Shown here in pieces: positions 62,280-64,000 of a DNA stretch of 64,000 bases. Made by a program: the position numbers and the translations under genes. The notes under the pieces are model-generated. The model searched no databases, was not told the origin of the DNA, and saw nothing but the letters and a program-made list of their open reading frames with translations. How positions within the stretch are numbered: the first letter of the stretch is position 1; every line of letters starts with the position of its first letter. The DNA is from Rhizobium jaguaris (GTDB taxonomy: Bacteria; Pseudomonadota; Alphaproteobacteria; Rhizobiales; Rhizobiaceae). The stretch lies in contig NZ_CP032695.1 in the NCBI RefSeq assembly GCF_003627755.1, positions 2,520,927 to 2,584,926 of the forward strand, read 5' to 3'.

Positions 62280-62303
62280 AACCCTGTCAGCTGACAGGGT
62301 TTT
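62278..62303. promoter_or_regulatory. parS-like palindrome after repB
   Basis: A perfect 26-base palindrome with half AAAACCCTGTCAG and its complement CTGACAGGGTTTT, beginning inside the repB stop codon. In repABC plasmids such palindromes between repB and repC act as centromere-like parS sites. Confidence 0.85.
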
Positions 62304-62360
62304 CATCCCCGCGCTTTGCGTGGATTTTTGGAATAGACGTATCAACGGAAGAAGCCCCCA

Positions 62361-62585
62361 CGGCGAACCATTCGAGAGCCTTTGTATTCTTGTAGCGAAG
62401 ATATCATTGCTCTTTTGCCGCGACCTTCGATCCGTTTGGTGTCCGCTGACAAGCGGAATAACTCGGTGATCTCACCGAGAAACCATGGTTGAAACGAAGA
62501 GAGAAAGGTAAGCGACGGCAAAAAGAAAAGGCCCCCAAACGGCGAACCATTCGAGAGCCTTTGCATTCTTGTAGCGAAGATATCA
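62361..62585. repeat. 46-bp direct repeat in the repB-repC gap
   Basis: Copies at 62361-62406 and 62540-62585 match in 45 of 46 bases (core CGGCGAACCATTCGAGAGCC; the only difference is T versus C in TTTG(T/C)ATTCT), 179 bases apart. The right copy is within the antisense RNA gene; the left copy lacks its promoter. Confidence 0.9.
62521..62576 (-). ncRNA. Counter-transcribed antisense RNA of repC (incompatibility RNA)
   Basis: Minus-strand transcript of about 56 bases between repB and repC. Promoter on the minus strand: -35 TTGACA (62606-62611 complement), 17-base spacer, -10 TATTGA (62583-62588 complement), giving a start near 62576. The transcript ends in a stem AAAGGC/GCCTTT (62557-62562 with 62527-62532) followed by TTCTTTTT. 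Position, size and polarity match the ctRNA known in repABC plasmids, which limits RepC synthesis by pairing with the repC leader. Ends are predicted, not measured. Confidence 0.85.
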
Positions 62586-62611
62586 ATAGCTCCCCCCGAA
62601 TCAGTTGTCAA
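62583..62611 (-). promoter_or_regulatory. Promoter of the antisense RNA
   Basis: Read on the minus strand, TTGACA (62611-62606) and TATTGA (62588-62583) are separated by exactly 17 bases, a near-consensus housekeeping sigma promoter pointing away from repC. Confidence 0.8.
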
Positions 62612-62668
62612 TGCATCGAAATCGTTTCGGTGGCCGTATTCGCTTTGCCTGAGATCAGAGGCGAAGAT

Positions 62669-64000
62669 ATGCACAACACGAATTTCGTAACGACGCCTTT
62701 TGGGCGGCGGCCGATGACGCTTGGCATGTTGGTGAATCAATACGACGCCAGCGACATCGAGCCAGGAAAGTCCATAGACAAGTGGAAACTGTTTCGTGCG
62801 CTCTGCGAAGCCAGAACCGTATTTGGAATTTCCGACCGGGCGCTTGCCGTATTGAACGCACTGCTCAGCTTTTACCCGGAGAATGCCTTGTCGCAGGAAA
62901 ACGGCCTGGTGGTCTTTCCCTCCAATGCACAATTATCGCTGCGGGCACATGGAATTGCTCCCGCGACGCTAAGGCGCCACCTCGCCGCATTGGTGAGTGC
63001 AGGACTGCTCATTCGAAAAGACAGCCCAAACGGAAAACGATATGCCCGGCGGGATCGGAAAGGAGAAATCGACGAGGCCTTCGGCTTCAGCGTGGCAGCT
63101 CTCATTGCACGTGCCGATGAGATCTTCGCTCATGCCGCCCGACTCGCTGCCGATCGCGACCGCCTGCGTATCACCAAAGAACGTCTCTCCATCTGCCGTC
63201 GAGACATCGCGAAGCTGATCGAGATCGCGCTAGAAGAACAAGCTCCCGGTGATTGGCTGATGATCCAATCAACCTTCCAGTCGATTACGGGAACCATACC
63301 GCGCAGCCCACATATCAGCGATTTAAATGCAATTCTCGAGGAGCTTGAGATGCTGCGCAGTGAAGTGCTTATCCGATTGGAAAGACGACTAGAAACACAA
63401 AAACAAAGCGCCAATGAATCCCAAACTGAGCGCCATATACAGAATACAAATCTTAAAAACATTTTTGAATCTGAACCAGGCGCTAGCGCGAATTCAATTC
63501 GGGATCTGACACAGGGCCTCACCAATGCTGAATGCCACATCGGTGAACATTCATCACACGTTACCGCAAGCACAAGCGATACAGCTCGATCAGTGCTATC
63601 CGAACACGAACAACTGCCAGTTTCGCCCCTCCAAGCGTCGAAACTTGCGCCGCTGAAGTCATTTCCGCTCGGTCTGGTCATCCAAGCCTGCCCCGACATC
63701 CTGTCGTACGGTTCCGGTGGCAAAATTGAAAGCTGGCGTGACTTCATGACGGCGGCAATCGTCATTCGTTCCATGTTGGCCATCAGTCCGTCGGTTTACC
63801 AAGAGGCGTGCGAGGTGATGGGCCCTGAAAATGCTGCGACTGTCATGGCCTGCATGCTGCAAAGAGCGCAACACATCAAATCGGCAGGAGGTTATCTCCG
63901 CAATCTGACGCGAAGGGCACACCGCGGCGAGTTTGCGGTTGGCCCGATGCTGATGGCTTTGGCGCGGTCACGCGGGCTACCGGAGCGACATGCGGCATAA
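62669..64000 (+). CDS. repC: Replication initiator RepC
   Basis: 443 residues from ATG 62669; the frame is open back to 62489, but that part overlaps the antisense RNA gene and has no homology. N-terminal winged-helix DNA-binding domain (about 10-160) with 'TTPFGRRPMTLGMLVNQYDA', 'VFPSNAQLSLRAHGIAPATL', 'RRHLAALVSAGLLIRKDSPN', then a helical C-terminal domain with 'GSGGKIESWRDFMTAAIVIR' and 'GPENAATVMACMLQRAQHIK'. RepC is the rate-limiting initiator of repABC plasmids and acts on an origin within its own gene. The window ends exactly on its TAA. Confidence 0.97.
   Translation: MHNTNFVTTPFGRRPMTLGMLVNQYDASDIEPGKSIDKWKLFRALCEARTVFGISDRALAVLNALLSFYPENALSQENGLVVFPSNAQLSLRAHGIAPATLRRHLAALVSAGLLIRKDSPNGKRYARRDRKGEIDEAFGFSVAALIARADEIFAHAARLAADRDRLRITKERLSICRRDIAKLIEIALEEQAPGDWLMIQSTFQSITGTIPRSPHISDLNAILEELEMLRSEVLIRLERRLETQKQSANESQTERHIQNTNLKNIFESEPGASANSIRDLTQGLTNAECHIGEHSSHVTASTSDTARSVLSEHEQLPVSPLQASKLAPLKSFPLGLVIQACPDILSYGSGGKIESWRDFMTAAIVIRSMLAISPSVYQEACEVMGPENAATVMACMLQRAQHIKSAGGYLRNLTRRAHRGEFAVGPMLMALARSRGLPERHAA
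63395..63480. other. oriV: AT-rich stretch inside repC, probable oriV
   Basis: This part of repC is much richer in A and T than the rest of the gene (for example AAACACAAAAACAAAG and CAAATCTTAAAAAC). In repABC plasmids the replication origin lies in an AT-rich segment within repC, which RepC binds. The location is inferred from that precedent and base composition. Confidence 0.45.

Larger units (their letters stand above)
62280..62668. other. repB-repC intergenic region and repC leader
   Basis: About 390 bases holding, in order, a parS palindrome, the left copy of the 46-bp repeat, a stretch without obvious features (about 62410-62520), the antisense RNA gene with its promoter, and the repC ribosome site region (GAGGCGAAG before ATG 62669). 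Small open frames on the minus strand (MISSLQE...) in both repeat copies are by-products of the RNA gene. Confidence 0.75.

Noticed and set aside
62489-62668. N-terminal extension of RepC by 60 residues
   Set aside because: It would overlap the antisense RNA gene, and its lysine/arginine-rich start does not resemble RepC proteins, which begin near MHNTNFVTTPFG-type sequences.
62342-62932. Minus-strand frames beginning MISSLQE in both copies of the direct repeat as small proteins
   Set aside because: They coincide with the antisense RNA gene and its duplicate; the repeated peptide arises from the repeated DNA and there is no ribosome site.
1-64000. CRISPR arrays, tRNA and rRNA genes, integrase-tRNA junctions
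   Set aside because: I looked for regular short repeats, cloverleaf patterns and rRNA cores and recognised none; without a dedicated search small RNAs could be missed.

Overview
This window reads as part of a repABC plasmid (or chromid) from an alphaproteobacterium of the Rhizobiaceae (Rhizobium, Agrobacterium or Sinorhizobium type). The evidence is a complete repA-repB-repC cassette at the right end (60028-64000) with parS-like palindromes and an antisense RNA between repB and repC, CsgH-type curli genes, high GC with alphaproteobacterial codon use, and many regulator and transporter genes typical of rhizobial accessory replicons. The species cannot be named from the sequence alone.

Layout. 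1-1869: sulfur handling operon (3' end of a metallo-beta-lactamase fold hydrolase, a YeeE/YedE transporter split into two half-size genes, a TauE/SafE permease). 2088-3302: NnrS. 3341-16956, minus strand: one long run of near-contiguous genes for respiratory nitrate reduction: narK (a NarK1-NarK2 fusion), narG, narH, narJ, narI, a parvulin-type prolyl isomerase, a 94-aa unknown, moeA, a DUF2478 protein, a CopD-like membrane protein and a MogA/MoaB-type protein. A perfect FNR box precedes narK and a second one precedes the divergent cysteine-free Crp/Fnr regulator (17196-17900). 17918-33541: mixed accessory genes (GMC oxidoreductase, soluble double-PAS chemoreceptor, GH5 glycosidase, a decayed xanthine-dehydrogenase-family gene, three AraC regulators, an SDR without its catalytic Ser/Tyr, DUF1269 protein, membrane metallophosphoesterase, AI-2E-family transporter, small YXWGXW-type protein). 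33821-38760: two arcD-like antiporters, arginine deiminase arcA and an HdeD-family protein. 38878-42949: two overlapping GT25 glycosyltransferases and a two-component system. 43137-45809: CDF metal exporter, RcnR/CsoR-type repressor and a kinase-less KdpD-like protein. 46024-47527: hydratase-family gene with two small overlapping genes, then an aminotransferase remnant. 47670-49258: curlin-csgH-curlin. 49340-51144: RND remnant and an IS4-type element. 51177-59674: epoxide hydrolase, diguanylate cyclase, Tim44-like protein, SLC13/ArsB-type permease, small proteins, MarR regulator, beta-hydroxyacid dehydrogenase, DUF488 protein.

How it fits together. The best-supported theme is low-oxygen energy metabolism carried on a plasmid: nitrate import, the membrane-bound nitrate reductase, its chaperones, late steps of molybdenum cofactor synthesis and an FNR-type regulator form one unit, with NnrS and arginine deiminase plus arginine/ornithine exchange nearby. 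A second theme is surface and stress biology (curli, GT25, HdeD, metal efflux, c-di-GMP). Pseudogene fragments at 23690, 47213 and 49340 and the IS element show that the middle of the replicon is being rearranged. No CRISPR array, tRNA or rRNA gene was recognised, and I do not see a wholly new system. The least explained parts are the accessory proteins of the nar operon, the small genes after the hydratase, and the duplicated antisense-RNA block between repB and repC.
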